From Raineyella sp. LH-20 (lineage in GTDB: Bacteria; Actinomycetota; Actinomycetes; Propionibacteriales; Propionibacteriaceae), in contig NZ_CP137003.1 of assembly GCF_033110965.1 (NCBI RefSeq), forward strand, positions 2,914,001 to 2,978,000: DNA of 64,000 nt, written 5' to 3'. The notes under the pieces are model-generated. The model did not search any database and had not been told where the DNA came from. It was given only the letters and a program-made list of their open reading frames with translations. The stretch's first letter is position 1. Each line of letters opens with the position of its first letter. Positions 50,639-60,200 of this stretch are shown in pieces. The translations under genes and the position numbers were made by a program.

Positions 50639-53017
50639 TCACTCGCGGAACTTGAGCACCTCGGTCACCGGCACCGACCGGGTGTCGTGCGCGGTGGCGA
50701 GCCGCACCACCACGTACGCCCCCACCGCGAGCCCGGCCATCACCGCGACGTCGCGCGGGGTGACGAAGAACGGGATGCCGAGCGGCAGTTGGACAGTCAT
50801 CAGCCGCCAGACCCGGCTCATGATCACCACTGCCACCGGGATGGCCACCGCCATGCTGCCGACCACCAGCCACAGGTAGTTGTCGAGATAGAGCCGGGCC
50901 ACCTGTCGGTCGCTGTAGCCGAGCGCCTTGAGCAGCGAGATCGAGTACCGCTGCCGGGCGACGACCATGCGGATCAGCACGTACAGGACCACGACCATGA
51001 TCAGCATCGACGACCAGGTGACCAGCGAGACGATCCGGGAGAGCAGCGCGTTGAACTTCACCACCCCGGCGAGCATCTCCTCGCGGGTGGTGTGACTGAG
51101 CACCCGATCGGGGTCGAGGTCCAGCGGATGGTCCGACAGCAGGGAGTTGTAGTAGGGCTCGGTCGCTCCCCCGGCCGTGGCGGCCATCCGCTCCGCGGCC
51201 ACCGGGACCGCCGGGTCCAGCAGCGCTTCGGCGTTGGCCGGCGTGGTGAAGCCGAAGGCGATCGCGTCGTAGTCGGCGATCCGTACGACCCGGAAGGCCC
51301 AGTTGAGCGACCTGCCGTCGCTCAGGGCGATGGTGTCGCCCACCCTCAACCGGTACTTCTGCGCGGCCGCCTTCGACAGCACCAGGTCGTGCTGGCCCAG
51401 TCCGCTCACGTCGACCGGGAAGTACGTGTCGCCCGGCTGGATGCCGAGCACGGTGAGCGCTTTTCCTCGACGCCCGTCGGCGCCGAGCACCTGCATCCCG
51501 ACCGCGACGGCCGGATGGGCGCCGGGCGGCACCTGCGTCAGATCGGGAAACTGCAGCGTGTAGTAGTCGTGGAAGGTGAGGTCGGCCTCGGCCCGGGCCA
51601 GGTAGGCGTCCATCGAGGTGCGCATCCCGAGTCCGAACGCCATCAGCAGGGTGCACAGCAGCAGGCCCGCCGCGATCAGCAGGTAGCTGCCCAGGGTCCG
51701 CAGGCCCTGCCGCACCCGGAACATCGTCACGAACGGCAGCCGGTCCAGCCGCAGCGGCAGTGCCGGGCCGGCCGATGCCTGGGGGCGCAGCAGCTCCTGG
51801 GTCGGACGGGCCAGCGCGGCGCGGACGACCAGGACGTTGACCAGTGCGACCAGGGCGAGCGGGCCCGCGATGGCCCCCGCCACCAGCGGTGCGGACGGCT
51901 CGACCGACACCGCGGGGATCGAGTAGTAACCGGTGACCAGGCCCAGGGAGGGCGCCATCAGTCGGCCGAGGACCGTGCCGAGCGACGAGCCGACCGCCGT
52001 GACCGCCAACGGCAACACCAGGTAGGAGCGCAGCAGCGACGCCCCGGTCGTTCCCATCGCCGAGAGGGTGCCGATCACCACCGCGTCGCGCAGGATCCGG
52101 TCCCGGGAGAACTCGGCGAGGACATACGCGACGAGCAGCATCACCAGGATCGTCGACACCAGCGTCACGACCAGGGTGGTGCGGGCGTCCGAGGTGGCCC
52201 CGGTGATCCGCGGATTGTCCGCAGCGGGCAGGAACAGCGACATCGCCGGCACGCTGAGCGGCACCCCGGAGGCACTGGCTGCCTCGACCGCCCGCGGGAC
52301 GTACGGATTACGGGCCACGCCAGGATCCAGTGACACCCGCTGCAGCTGCCGGCGCAACTGGTCCTGGGTGCCACCCTCCAGCAGGTAGCCGTACGCCGAC
52401 ACCACGTCGCGCGGATGGGCCGCCGCCAGCGCCTCGTACGTCACGGGATCGACCACCATCAGCGCGAACCCGAGCGGGTCGCTGGTCTGGCCGGGGGTCG
52501 GGCTGGCCAGTGTGTAGTCCGGCAGGCTGCCGATGCCGCTGATCCGCAGCGGCCGACCGTCGACGCTCACCGTGTCGCCGACCTGCAGGCCGTGCGCGGC
52601 GGCGTGCTGCTTCTCGACCATCGCCTCCGCCGGGCTGCTCGGCAGGGTGCCGGCGTCGAGGGTCGGCCGGCTGACCGCCTGGTCGGCACGGAAGACGCGG
52701 ACGGTGGTGGCCCGGTCGCCGGAACGGCCCGGCACGTCGACGTAGGGTGTGGGCACGATCCGCGCGCCGACGGCCTCGGCGTCGGCGAGTTGCGGGGCGG
52801 TGAGCGGGGTGTCGGTGATGAACATGCCGTCGGCGAGCTGTCCTGCGCGTGCCCCGAGCGCGATCCCGCGCAGGGTCGCGGTCGAGGAGGCGAGCAGTCC
52901 GACGACGAGGCCCAGTCCGACGGTCAGCAGCACCGCGATCGCGGTCCAGCGGGCCCACGTGGTCCGGAACCCGCGCCACTGGTGGCGGACGGTGAGCAGG
53001 ACGGTCGCGGCGGTCAT
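50639..53017 (-). CDS. ABC transporter permease, MacB/FtsX type
   Basis: 792 residues with the usual double FtsX layout: a first membrane helix (about 20-45), a large extracellular domain, three helices near 300-400, a middle helix near 450-470, a second extracellular domain and three C-terminal helices. Such permeases power lipid or lipoprotein handling and peptide export, not import. The ATPase gene lies 16 bases upstream. The ATG at 53017 is chosen since longer frames run into the ATPase gene. Confidence 0.9.
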   Translation of the reverse strand: MTAATVLLTVRHQWRGFRTTWARWTAIAVLLTVGLGLVVGLLASSTATLRGIALGARAGQLADGMFITDTPLTAPQLADAEAVGARIVPTPYVDVPGRSGDRATTVRVFRADQAVSRPTLDAGTLPSSPAEAMVEKQHAAAHGLQVGDTVSVDGRPLRISGIGSLPDYTLASPTPGQTSDPLGFALMVVDPVTYEALAAAHPRDVVSAYGYLLEGGTQDQLRRQLQRVSLDPGVARNPYVPRAVEAASASGVPLSVPAMSLFLPAADNPRITGATSDARTTLVVTLVSTILVMLLVAYVLAEFSRDRILRDAVVIGTLSAMGTTGASLLRSYLVLPLAVTAVGSSLGTVLGRLMAPSLGLVTGYYSIPAVSVEPSAPLVAGAIAGPLALVALVNVLVVRAALARPTQELLRPQASAGPALPLRLDRLPFVTMFRVRQGLRTLGSYLLIAAGLLLCTLLMAFGLGMRTSMDAYLARAEADLTFHDYYTLQFPDLTQVPPGAHPAVAVGMQVLGADGRRGKALTVLGIQPGDTYFPVDVSGLGQHDLVLSKAAAQKYRLRVGDTIALSDGRSLNWAFRVVRIADYDAIAFGFTTPANAEALLDPAVPVAAERMAATAGGATEPYYNSLLSDHPLDLDPDRVLSHTTREEMLAGVVKFNALLSRIVSLVTWSSMLIMVVVLYVLIRMVVARQRYSISLLKALGYSDRQVARLYLDNYLWLVVGSMAVAIPVAVVIMSRVWRLMTVQLPLGIPFFVTPRDVAVMAGLAVGAYVVVRLATAHDTRSVPVTEVLKFRE

Positions 53018-53033
53018 CGGTCGAGACTCCGGC

Positions 53034-53753
53034 TCACCAGTCGAGGTCGGCGACGGGGCGCGGGGCAGGGTTGGCCTCGTCACGGACGACCCGGCCGTCC
53101 TGCAGTTCGATGACCTGGTCGGCGATCGCGGTGATCGCCTCGTTGTGGGTCACCATGATCAGCGTCGCGCCGTAGCGTCGGTGCACGTCCTCGAGCACCT
53201 CCAGCATCTGCTGTGAGGTGTGCCGGTCCAGTGCGCCGGTCGGCTCGTCGCACAGCAGCAGGTCGGAGCCTTTGACCAGTGCCCGGGCGATGGCACAGCG
53301 CTGTTGTTGGCCGCCGGACAGTTGGGCGGGGAACTTGTGCTGGTGCTCGGCCATCCCCAGGTGTTCCAGCAGGTCGTCGAGGTCGAGCGGGCGGCGGACG
53401 AGCTGGGCGGTGACCTGGATGTTCTCCCGTACGGTCAGGTCGGGCACCAGGTTGTAGAACTGGAAGACGAAACCGACGTGGCGCCGCCGGTAGCGGGTGA
53501 GCTCCCGGGACGACAGCGAGGTGACGACCTGGTCGGCCACCCGGATCGTGCCGGCGTCCGGGCTGTCCAGGCCGCCGATCGCGTTGAGCAGGGTGGACTT
53601 CCCCGATCCCGAGGCCCCGACGATGATGCAGCGTGCGCCCCGGGCGACGTCGAAGGACACGTCGTGGAGCACCTCGACCCGTGACTCCCCCACGCCGAAG
53701 TGGCGTGACACTCCCTCGACGCGGACATGGGCCGCGGTGGTCTGCTCGTTCAT
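53034..53753 (-). CDS. ABC transporter ATP-binding protein, MacB/LolD type
   Basis: 239 residues with Walker [11 protein letters not shown]-loop [15 protein letters not shown], signature [18 protein letters not shown], Walker [13 protein letters not shown] and H-loop THN. It drives the permease encoded next. The two genes form one operon. The ATG at 53753 follows AACACT at seven bases, a weak fit to the leaderless pattern. Confidence 0.95.
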   Translation of the reverse strand: MNEQTTAAHVRVEGVSRHFGVGESRVEVLHDVSFDVARGARCIIVGASGSGKSTLLNAIGGLDSPDAGTIRVADQVVTSLSSRELTRYRRRHVGFVFQFYNLVPDLTVRENIQVTAQLVRRPLDLDDLLEHLGMAEHQHKFPAQLSGGQQQRCAIARALVKGSDLLLCDEPTGALDRHTSQQMLEVLEDVHRRYGATLIMVTHNEAITAIADQVIELQDGRVVRDEANPAPRPVADLDW

Positions 53754-53807
53754 CCCGACCAGTGTTCCACCCGACGCCCGGTGTGCCGCCTGTCGGCGAC
53801 GAGGTGG

Positions 53808-53867
53808 CAGCACCGATCAGCACTCGACAGCACCGATCAGCACTCGACAGCACCGATCAGCACCCAA
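53808..53867. repeat. Tandem repeat, 3 x 20 bp
   Basis: Unit CAGCACCGATCAGCACTCGA at 53808 and 53828, third copy at 53848 with two changes at its end. It lies in the divergent gap between the ABC ATPase and phosphatase genes, where it could affect either promoter. Confidence 0.95.
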
Positions 53868-53978
53868 CAGGGATGGACACGCTCCCGGAGGCTCGCCGTC
53901 GCCCGACGTTCAGGATTCCTTCAGGAATCCGCCATCCTGCAGCACTAGCGTCCCGGCGTCCCCGACGAATGGAGCATC

Positions 53979-56504
53979 ATGCCCAGCTTTCGCCAAGCCT
54001 GGGCCGCCGCCGTGGCGCTCGCGCTGCTCGGCACCGGCACCGGCCTCGCCGCGCCGGCCCGCGCCGCCGACCCCCTCCCCCGCATCCCCGGCCGGGCCGC
54101 CACCGCGGACTCGGTGACTCTGGCCGTCATCGGCGACTACGGCAGCTGCGGTGTCGACCGGTCCTGCGACAACGAACAGGCCGTGGCCGACCTGGTGCAC
54201 TCCTGGAACGCCGACGCCATCCTCACGGTCGGCGACAACACCTACCAGCAGGGCCTGCCTGCAGAGATCGTCAAGGCCCAAGCGCCGTACAAGGCCGACA
54301 TCGACGCGGGCCGGTTCTTCCCCGTGATGGGCAACCACGACTACGGCAACGGCTGCAGCCCGGAGTCGGTGCAGCCCAGCCTCGACTACTTCAGGGTGCC
54401 GGCCGCCTTCGTCGCCGGTTTCGGCAACGGGCTGGTCGACTTCCTCAATCCTGACGCCAACTGCCAGACCGGCGACAACCCGGCCATCCTCGGCGCGTAC
54501 CAGGCCGCCATCGCCTCCTCCACGGCCGCCTGGCAGCTGACCGGTGCCCACCAGCCGGTCTTCTCCTCCGGCAAGGCCGGCAACAACCCCGATCGTGCCT
54601 GGGTGCTGCAGCCGGGAGTCGACCTGGTGCTGTCGGGCCACGACCACCACGCCGAGCAGATCACCACCGCCGACGGCTACCACCTCGCGATCACCGGCAA
54701 CGGTGGCGACGGCATCACCCCTCTGTTCGGCGCGACGACCGGCAGTGTGTACCGCGACGCCTCGTACTTCGGGGCGATGCGGCTGACCGTCACCCGGGAC
54801 GCGCTCACCGCCGAGTTCGTCGGCACCGACCGCCAGGTCCACTACTCGTACACCCTCAAGAAGGATGCCGCGGGGAGGGCGTACGTCGCCGAGCACTCCC
54901 CCTGGCAGGACCCGGCCACCGGCGGGAACAACGCCAACCCGGTCCCGGCCACCGACCGGGTGTCCTTCGACACCGCAGCGGGCACCTCCGACGGACTGAG
55001 CGCCGTGGCGTACGAGGACGGCCCCTTCCAGCAGGCCACCGTCGACGGACGCAATGCCCTCCAGCTGACGACGAACCCTCGCGGCGGCGCCAACTACCTC
55101 TATCTGCACGCCGACGATGCGAAGCTCAGCGGCGGTCCGTACAACGCCACCGCGACGGTCCAGTACCGCTCCGAGGTCGCCGGAAGCTTCTCCCTGCAGT
55201 ACGACAACACCGCCACTGGTTCCGCGTACAGCCCGTCGACGAGCGTGACGATCGCCCCCGACCAGGTCGGCCAGTGGCGTACGGCGACCATCCCGCTGCC
55301 GAACATCTCCTTCACCAACCGCCAGAACGGCGCGTCGGACATCCGCCTGCTCGCTCCGGCCAATCTTCCGCTGGCCGTGTCCGGCATCTCGCTGGCCGTC
55401 GAGCAGATCCCGTCGGCAGGCACCGGCCCGGCCGTCGACGCCGTGGAGATGCGGATCGGTTCGGAGCCCGACGGCCTGACCTGGATCCCGTACGAGTCGG
55501 GTCCGGCCCACGAGATCACCGTCGACGGGCGCCGCGCGCTGCAGATCGACCGCAACACCTTCAACTCGGGCAACAACCTCTACCTGGGTGTCGACGACCG
55601 CTACGTCATCGGCGGGCCGTACACGGCGATGGCGACCATCGAATACCGCTCGCCGGTCAGCGGCTCCTTCGTGCTGCAGTACGAGAACAAGGCCACCGGC
55701 CAGGCGTACCAGTCGACCGACCGGGTGCAGATCCGTCCGGAGGCCGTCGACCGCTGGCAGGTCGTCTCGCTCAGCATGAACAGCGCCATGTTCCAGAACC
55801 GCCAGAACGGCAACGCCGACATGCGCCTGGTCGGGGCCAGCAACCTTCCGCTGGTGATCGGGTCGATCCGGGTCGACCTGCTGACCACCCCCGCCCAGGT
55901 CGCCGCCCGCGACACCGTCGCCGCTGCGGAGAAGGCCGCCGCCCCCACCGGTGGGATCCGCACCGACGCCCAGCTCACGGCGGCCCAGCAGGCGCTGGCC
56001 ACCGCGCAGGAGAAGGTCGCTTCCCTGCCGGCCGGCCAGCTGCGTACGCGCTTCGAGGCCCGGCTCGCCGCGGTGACCTCCACGGTGCAGGCCGCCGCCG
56101 AGGAACTGCGGATCAAGGCCGCCATCGCCAAGGCCACCACGCTGCTCTCGGGGATCACCACCGCCGACCTGACGACGGCCCCGGCCCTGGACGGCGCGAT
56201 CACCGACCTGGCCACTGCCCGCGACCTGATCGCCTCGGTCCCCGCCGAGCGCCGCGGCACGCTGCCGGCCGACGCGAACACGGAGCTGGTCAGGATCGGG
56301 GACGCCATCGCCACGTATGTCCGTGACCAGCACGGCGACCAGCCGACGCCGATGAGTGACGGATGGCTGACCACCGTGGTGGACGCGCAGTACACCCGTG
56401 GGGGCGCGGACGGTCTCAAGGGCCGGGTGCAGTCCCTGGTGAGCCGCACCGCCACCGGTGAGCGGGTGAACGACGCGATCGCGGCCTACCTGGCCGGTCG
56501 CTGA
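53979..56504 (+). CDS. Secreted metallophosphatase with duplicated beta domains and FIMAH-like C-terminus
   Basis: 841 residues with a Sec signal (to about ARA, residue 30). The phosphatase domain (45-310) has the metal sites VIGDYGS, VGDNTYQ, VMGNHDYG, GAHQPVF and SGHDHH, as in tartrate-resistant/purple acid phosphatases. Two homologous domains follow (about 330-470 and 485-640), each with a TVDGRNALQL/TVDGRRALQI strand, GGPYxAxATVxYRS and SFxLQY. The C-terminus (about 650-840) is helical and resembles the FIMAH domain. No sortase motif. It likely releases phosphate at the cell surface. Confidence 0.85.
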   Translation: MPSFRQAWAAAVALALLGTGTGLAAPARAADPLPRIPGRAATADSVTLAVIGDYGSCGVDRSCDNEQAVADLVHSWNADAILTVGDNTYQQGLPAEIVKAQAPYKADIDAGRFFPVMGNHDYGNGCSPESVQPSLDYFRVPAAFVAGFGNGLVDFLNPDANCQTGDNPAILGAYQAAIASSTAAWQLTGAHQPVFSSGKAGNNPDRAWVLQPGVDLVLSGHDHHAEQITTADGYHLAITGNGGDGITPLFGATTGSVYRDASYFGAMRLTVTRDALTAEFVGTDRQVHYSYTLKKDAAGRAYVAEHSPWQDPATGGNNANPVPATDRVSFDTAAGTSDGLSAVAYEDGPFQQATVDGRNALQLTTNPRGGANYLYLHADDAKLSGGPYNATATVQYRSEVAGSFSLQYDNTATGSAYSPSTSVTIAPDQVGQWRTATIPLPNISFTNRQNGASDIRLLAPANLPLAVSGISLAVEQIPSAGTGPAVDAVEMRIGSEPDGLTWIPYESGPAHEITVDGRRALQIDRNTFNSGNNLYLGVDDRYVIGGPYTAMATIEYRSPVSGSFVLQYENKATGQAYQSTDRVQIRPEAVDRWQVVSLSMNSAMFQNRQNGNADMRLVGASNLPLVIGSIRVDLLTTPAQVAARDTVAAAEKAAAPTGGIRTDAQLTAAQQALATAQEKVASLPAGQLRTRFEARLAAVTSTVQAAAEELRIKAAIAKATTLLSGITTADLTTAPALDGAITDLATARDLIASVPAERRGTLPADANTELVRIGDAIATYVRDQHGDQPTPMSDGWLTTVVDAQYTRGGADGLKGRVQSLVSRTATGERVNDAIAAYLAGR

Positions 56505-56582
56505 CCTTCGATTCATCGAGGGCCGCGCCACACCGGCGTCTCCGGGCGTCCGGTGTCGGGCATCGGGTGCGACGATGAGGCC

Positions 56583-57047
56583 ATGTCTGACGTACGTGTG
56601 AGAGTGGCCGGGCCTGCCGACCTCGAGGCCTTGGTCGAGCTGCGCGCCGAGATGTTTCGCGCGATGGGGACATCGGACACATGCGGTCCGTGGCGGGTGA
56701 CGGCCCGCCAGTGGTTCGCCGACCGCCTCGATCACCCGGACTACCGCATCATGGTGGTCGAGGCGGCGGGAGGCGTCGTCGCGTGCGCGGTGGGCGCCAT
56801 CCGGGACGCCGCCCCCTCCCCTGCCAGTCCGGATGGTCGGGACGTCCTGGTGAGCAATGTCTGCACCGCAGAGCCCTTCAGAGGGCTGGGCTACGGGCGG
56901 GCGGCGTTCGACGCGGTGCTGGCATGGGCTCGCCGGACGGGCGTCGGTCGCGCCGAGCTGATGGCGACCGAGGCCGGTCTGCCCCTCTACGAGCGCGCCG
57001 GCTTCGTGGCGCAGCAGTGCGTGGCGATGCGGGCCACGCTGTGCTGA
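56583..57047 (+). CDS. GNAT family N-acetyltransferase
   Basis: 154 residues, GNAT fold with acetyl-CoA loop FRGLGYGRAAFDAVLAWA and the C-terminal PLYERAGF strand. Substrate is unknown. The ATG at 56583 opens the domain (VRVRVAGPADLEALVELR); TGAGG lies directly upstream. Confidence 0.88.
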   Translation: MSDVRVRVAGPADLEALVELRAEMFRAMGTSDTCGPWRVTARQWFADRLDHPDYRIMVVEAAGGVVACAVGAIRDAAPSPASPDGRDVLVSNVCTAEPFRGLGYGRAAFDAVLAWARRTGVGRAELMATEAGLPLYERAGFVAQQCVAMRATLC

Positions 57048-57069
57048 AGCGGGCCGTTCGTGGGTGGCC

Positions 57070-57075
57070 TAGGCT
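57070..57075 (+). promoter_or_regulatory. -10 box, leaderless promoter of the panE-like gene
   Basis: TAGGCT ends six bases before the GTG at 57082. Confidence 0.5.
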
Positions 57076-57081
57076 GCCCCT

Positions 57082-57987
57082 GTGACTGAGGGAACGATCC
57101 GTACGGTGGCGGTGGTCGGCGCCGGGGCGATGGGGGCCATGTACGCGGCGCACTTCGCCGAGGCCGGGCTGGAGACCTGGCTGGTCGCGAGTGGCGAGCG
57201 GGCCGAGCGGCTGCGCTCGACCGGCCTGACCGTCAACGGGGAGCCGCTGCACGCCGAGGTGGTCGATCCGGCGCTGACCGCCGACCGGACCGCGGATCTC
57301 GTCCTCATCGCCGTCAAGCACCGGCAACTGGCCGAGGCCATCGCCGAGGTCGCCCCGCTTGTCGGCGATCAGACCACTTTCCTGTCTGTCCTCAACGGGC
57401 TGGACAGCGAGCAGGCCATCGCCGCGGCGTACGGCAGCGAGCGGGTGCTGTTGTGCATCGCCCTGGCCATGGACGCCCAGCGCGACGGTGACCGGGTCAT
57501 CTTCCGCCAGCCGGGGCGCCTGGCGATCGGCGTGGGGTCCGGCCTCGGGACGGCAGAGCGGCTGCAGGCGACGCAGCAGGTGCTGGACCGGGCCGGACTG
57601 GTCTGGGTCGCACCGGTGGACATGCCCCACGAGATGTGGTGGAAGTTCCTGGTCAACGTGGGCATCAACCAGGCATCCGCGGTGCGACGGGAGCCGTACG
57701 GCGCGTTCCAGCACGACGGACCGGGTCGCTCGCTGATGCTGGCGCTGATGGACGAGGTGATCGCCGTGGCCCGGCCGGAGGGCATCGACCTGGGCGAGGC
57801 CGACCTGGCCGCCTGGGACCGAGTGCTCGCCGGTCAACCGCCCCAGGGCCAGACCTCGATGTACCAGGACGTGCTCGCCGGCCGACCCACCGAAGTCGAC
57901 ATCTTCGCCGGCCACGTAGTCGCCCTGGGCGCCCGGCACGGCATCCCGACCCCCTACAACCAGGCGATGCAGTGGATCCTGGCCTGA
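57082..57987 (+). CDS. Ketopantoate reductase family protein
   Basis: 301 residues: NADPH-binding Rossmann start VAVVGAGAMGAMYAAHFAEAG, then AVKHRQLAEAI, and the C-terminal helical domain with the catalytic Lys in MWWKFLVNVGINQASAV. PanE makes pantoate for coenzyme A; many paralogues act on other 2-oxo acids, and no other pantothenate gene is nearby, so panE identity is not certain. Confidence 0.88.
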   Translation: MTEGTIRTVAVVGAGAMGAMYAAHFAEAGLETWLVASGERAERLRSTGLTVNGEPLHAEVVDPALTADRTADLVLIAVKHRQLAEAIAEVAPLVGDQTTFLSVLNGLDSEQAIAAAYGSERVLLCIALAMDAQRDGDRVIFRQPGRLAIGVGSGLGTAERLQATQQVLDRAGLVWVAPVDMPHEMWWKFLVNVGINQASAVRREPYGAFQHDGPGRSLMLALMDEVIAVARPEGIDLGEADLAAWDRVLAGQPPQGQTSMYQDVLAGRPTEVDIFAGHVVALGARHGIPTPYNQAMQWILA

Positions 57988-57997
57988 GAGGGGCGGC

Positions 57998-58852
57998 TCA
58001 GCGGGCCTGCGGAAGCTTCACCCCACGGCCACGCCGTGGATTGGACGGCGGTGGGACCACCGGCCCGATGTTCCCGTCGGGAGCCTGGTCGAGATCCACA
58101 ATGACTGGCGCGTGGTCGCTCGGCCCGGTGCCCTTCCGGGCGGCCCGGTCCACCCACGCGGCGGCGACCCGTGTCGCCACCGGGGCGGAGGCCAGCACCA
58201 GGTCGATCCGCATCCCCAGATCCTGGTGGAACATCCCGGCGCGGTAGTCCCAGTAGGAGAACACCCGCTCGGTCGGCCAGTGCGCCCGCACCACGTCGGT
58301 GAGCCCGAACGCCGCGAGGCGCTCCCTCTCGGGCCCGGTGACGTGGGTCTGACCCTCGTACGCCGCGGGATCGAACACGTCGGCATCCGTCGGGGCGATG
58401 TTCATGTCACCGCACAGCAGCACCTCGGACGGCCCGCCGGCCACCGCCGTCGCCAGCGCGTCGAGCCACGCCAGCTTGTAGGCGTAGTGGTCGGAGCCGA
58501 CCTCGCGCCCGTTCGGCACGTACAGGCTGTGGACCCGCACACCGCCACAGGTGGCGCTGATCGCGCGCGCCTCGGGACGTCCCTCGAAGTCCGGTTGGCC
58601 GGCGAATCCTGTCTCGACCTCGTCCAGTCCGACCCGGGACAGCAACGCGACCCCGTTCCACTGGCCCTGGCCGTGGTGGGCGATCTGATAGCCCAGCTCC
58701 GCCAACGGTGCGGCGAGCAGGTCGGTGAAGGCGTCGTCGGACAGTTTGGTCTCCTGGAGACAGACGACGTCCGGGCGCCGCTCCTCCAGCCAGGGCAGCA
58801 GCCGGGGAATGCGCTGCTTCACCGAGTTCACGTTCCAGGTGGCGATCCTCAC
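57998..58852 (-). CDS. xthA: Exodeoxyribonuclease III
   Basis: 284 residues, AP endonuclease/3'-5' exonuclease of base excision repair. It has TWNVNS, catalytic Glu34 in LQETKL, the GDMNIAPTD loop and the final SDHAP. The C-terminal ~25 residues are Pro/Arg-rich and beyond the usual fold. GTG start with TAGCGT seven bases upstream and no ribosome binding site. Confidence 0.94.
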   Translation of the reverse strand: MRIATWNVNSVKQRIPRLLPWLEERRPDVVCLQETKLSDDAFTDLLAAPLAELGYQIAHHGQGQWNGVALLSRVGLDEVETGFAGQPDFEGRPEARAISATCGGVRVHSLYVPNGREVGSDHYAYKLAWLDALATAVAGGPSEVLLCGDMNIAPTDADVFDPAAYEGQTHVTGPERERLAAFGLTDVVRAHWPTERVFSYWDYRAGMFHQDLGMRIDLVLASAPVATRVAAAWVDRAARKGTGPSDHAPVIVDLDQAPDGNIGPVVPPPSNPRRGRGVKLPQAR

Positions 58853-58859
58853 GGACCCG

Positions 58860-58865
58860 ACGCTA
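58860..58865 (-). promoter_or_regulatory. -10 box, leaderless promoter of xthA
   Basis: TAGCGT on the minus strand, seven bases before the GTG. Confidence 0.45.
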
Positions 58866-58969
58866 CCGCCGATGGACGCGACGCGGAACGGCTCACCGGC
58901 TCGGCGAGGGGCGGGGACGACAGGATCCCGCGGGCCCGGCCCTGCGTGTCGCCGCGGGCGCGGCGCAGC

Positions 58970-59944
58970 TCAGGCCTGGTCGATGGCGCGCAGCGTCTCG
59001 CTGGTCCCCGACACGATCAGATGATCGCCCGCGTCGATGCGGCGATCATCGGAGGGCCGGTGGTCGTAGCGGCGTGATTCCTCGATGATCGCCAGGGTGA
59101 AGATGCCACGGGCACGCAGGGCACCCACCGTCGTCCCGACGAGCCGGCTCGACGGGACGACCTGCACCTCCTCGATGGAGAAGTCCAGTTCCGTGTTGGA
59201 CATCGCGGCGTCGATGAAGTCGACGACTGCGGGACGTACGGCGAGCTGGGCCATCCGACGTCCACCCATCACGTACGGCGACACGGCCCGGTCGGCGCCG
59301 GCCTGCTGCAGCTTGGCGATGCCTTCCGTGGAACTCGCGCGGCCCACGATGAAGAGGCCGGGATTGAGCGAGCGGGCGGTCAGGACGACGAAGACATTGT
59401 CCGGATCGGAGTCGACGCAGGTGACCAGGCCACTGGCCCGCTCCACCCCGGCGCTCACCAGGGTCTCGTCGGCGGTGGCGCTGCCCGGGACGATCGGGAT
59501 GCCGGCCTCCGCGGCCCGGGTGGTGGAGGCCTGGTCGACGTCGACCACCACCACCTCGTGTCCGGCCTCCAGCAGCTCGCGGACCACCATCGACCCGACC
59601 CGCCCGTACCCGCAGACGATGTAGTGACCGCTGAGTCGGTCAACTCGCTTCTGCATCCGCCTGGCCCTCCTCGTTCCGGTCATCGCCCGTTGCATCAGTG
59701 CGTCGGCCATCACGCCGACGGTCCCGAAGACGACGCCCACCGAGACGAAGGACAGCACGATCGTCCAGATCTTGCCGACCGGGTCCATCGGGTGTTCGCC
59801 GCTGAAGCCCACCGTGGCGAGCACGTTGACCGCCATGTAGAGGCTCTCGAAGAAGGTCCAGTCGGGCTGCGACCAGTAGAAGCCCAGCGACCCGACCAGG
59901 GTGACCACCGCCATGATGCCGACCCACACCACGATCACCCGCAC
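58970..59944 (-). CDS. Two-helix potassium channel with TrkA-N and TrkA-C domains
   Basis: 324 residues from the GTG at 59944. Two membrane helices flank a pore loop whose filter reads TVGFSGE rather than the usual TVGYGD. RCK domain follows (HYIVCGYGRVGSMVVRELLEAG) with a C-terminal TrkA-C domain. The start is uncertain: an in-frame ATG at 60037 would add 31 residues, and an ATG at 59987 with a plausible MEKRP start is out of frame by one, with a 5C-6G run in between, so a frameshift there is possible. The filter change may alter selectivity. Confidence 0.82.
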   Translation of the reverse strand: MRVIVVWVGIMAVVTLVGSLGFYWSQPDWTFFESLYMAVNVLATVGFSGEHPMDPVGKIWTIVLSFVSVGVVFGTVGVMADALMQRAMTGTRRARRMQKRVDRLSGHYIVCGYGRVGSMVVRELLEAGHEVVVVDVDQASTTRAAEAGIPIVPGSATADETLVSAGVERASGLVTCVDSDPDNVFVVLTARSLNPGLFIVGRASSTEGIAKLQQAGADRAVSPYVMGGRRMAQLAVRPAVVDFIDAAMSNTELDFSIEEVQVVPSSRLVGTTVGALRARGIFTLAIIEESRRYDHRPSDDRRIDAGDHLIVSGTSETLRAIDQA

Positions 59945-60200
59945 CGCCGGGTCGCGGGTGACGCTCCCCCCGGGGGCGCTTCTCCATGGCCGCGATCCTA
60001 TGACACAGGGCCTTCGCAGCCCGTGCCGTGTCGACATCAGCGAGCCGGCGGGCGCCGTCCCCACGGCGGGCGGCGGCGTCCCGGCGACGTTATCGAATCG
60101 CCGTCGTACGGTCGACGTCCAGCGCCGACACCCGTGCCATGCTGGGGTCATCCGGACGTCTCACACCGTGGCGTGACGCCACCTGCCGAAGGACTCTGAC

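Noticed and set aside
53808-53867. CRISPR array
   Set aside because: The repeats are directly tandem with no spacers, and no cas gene is present.
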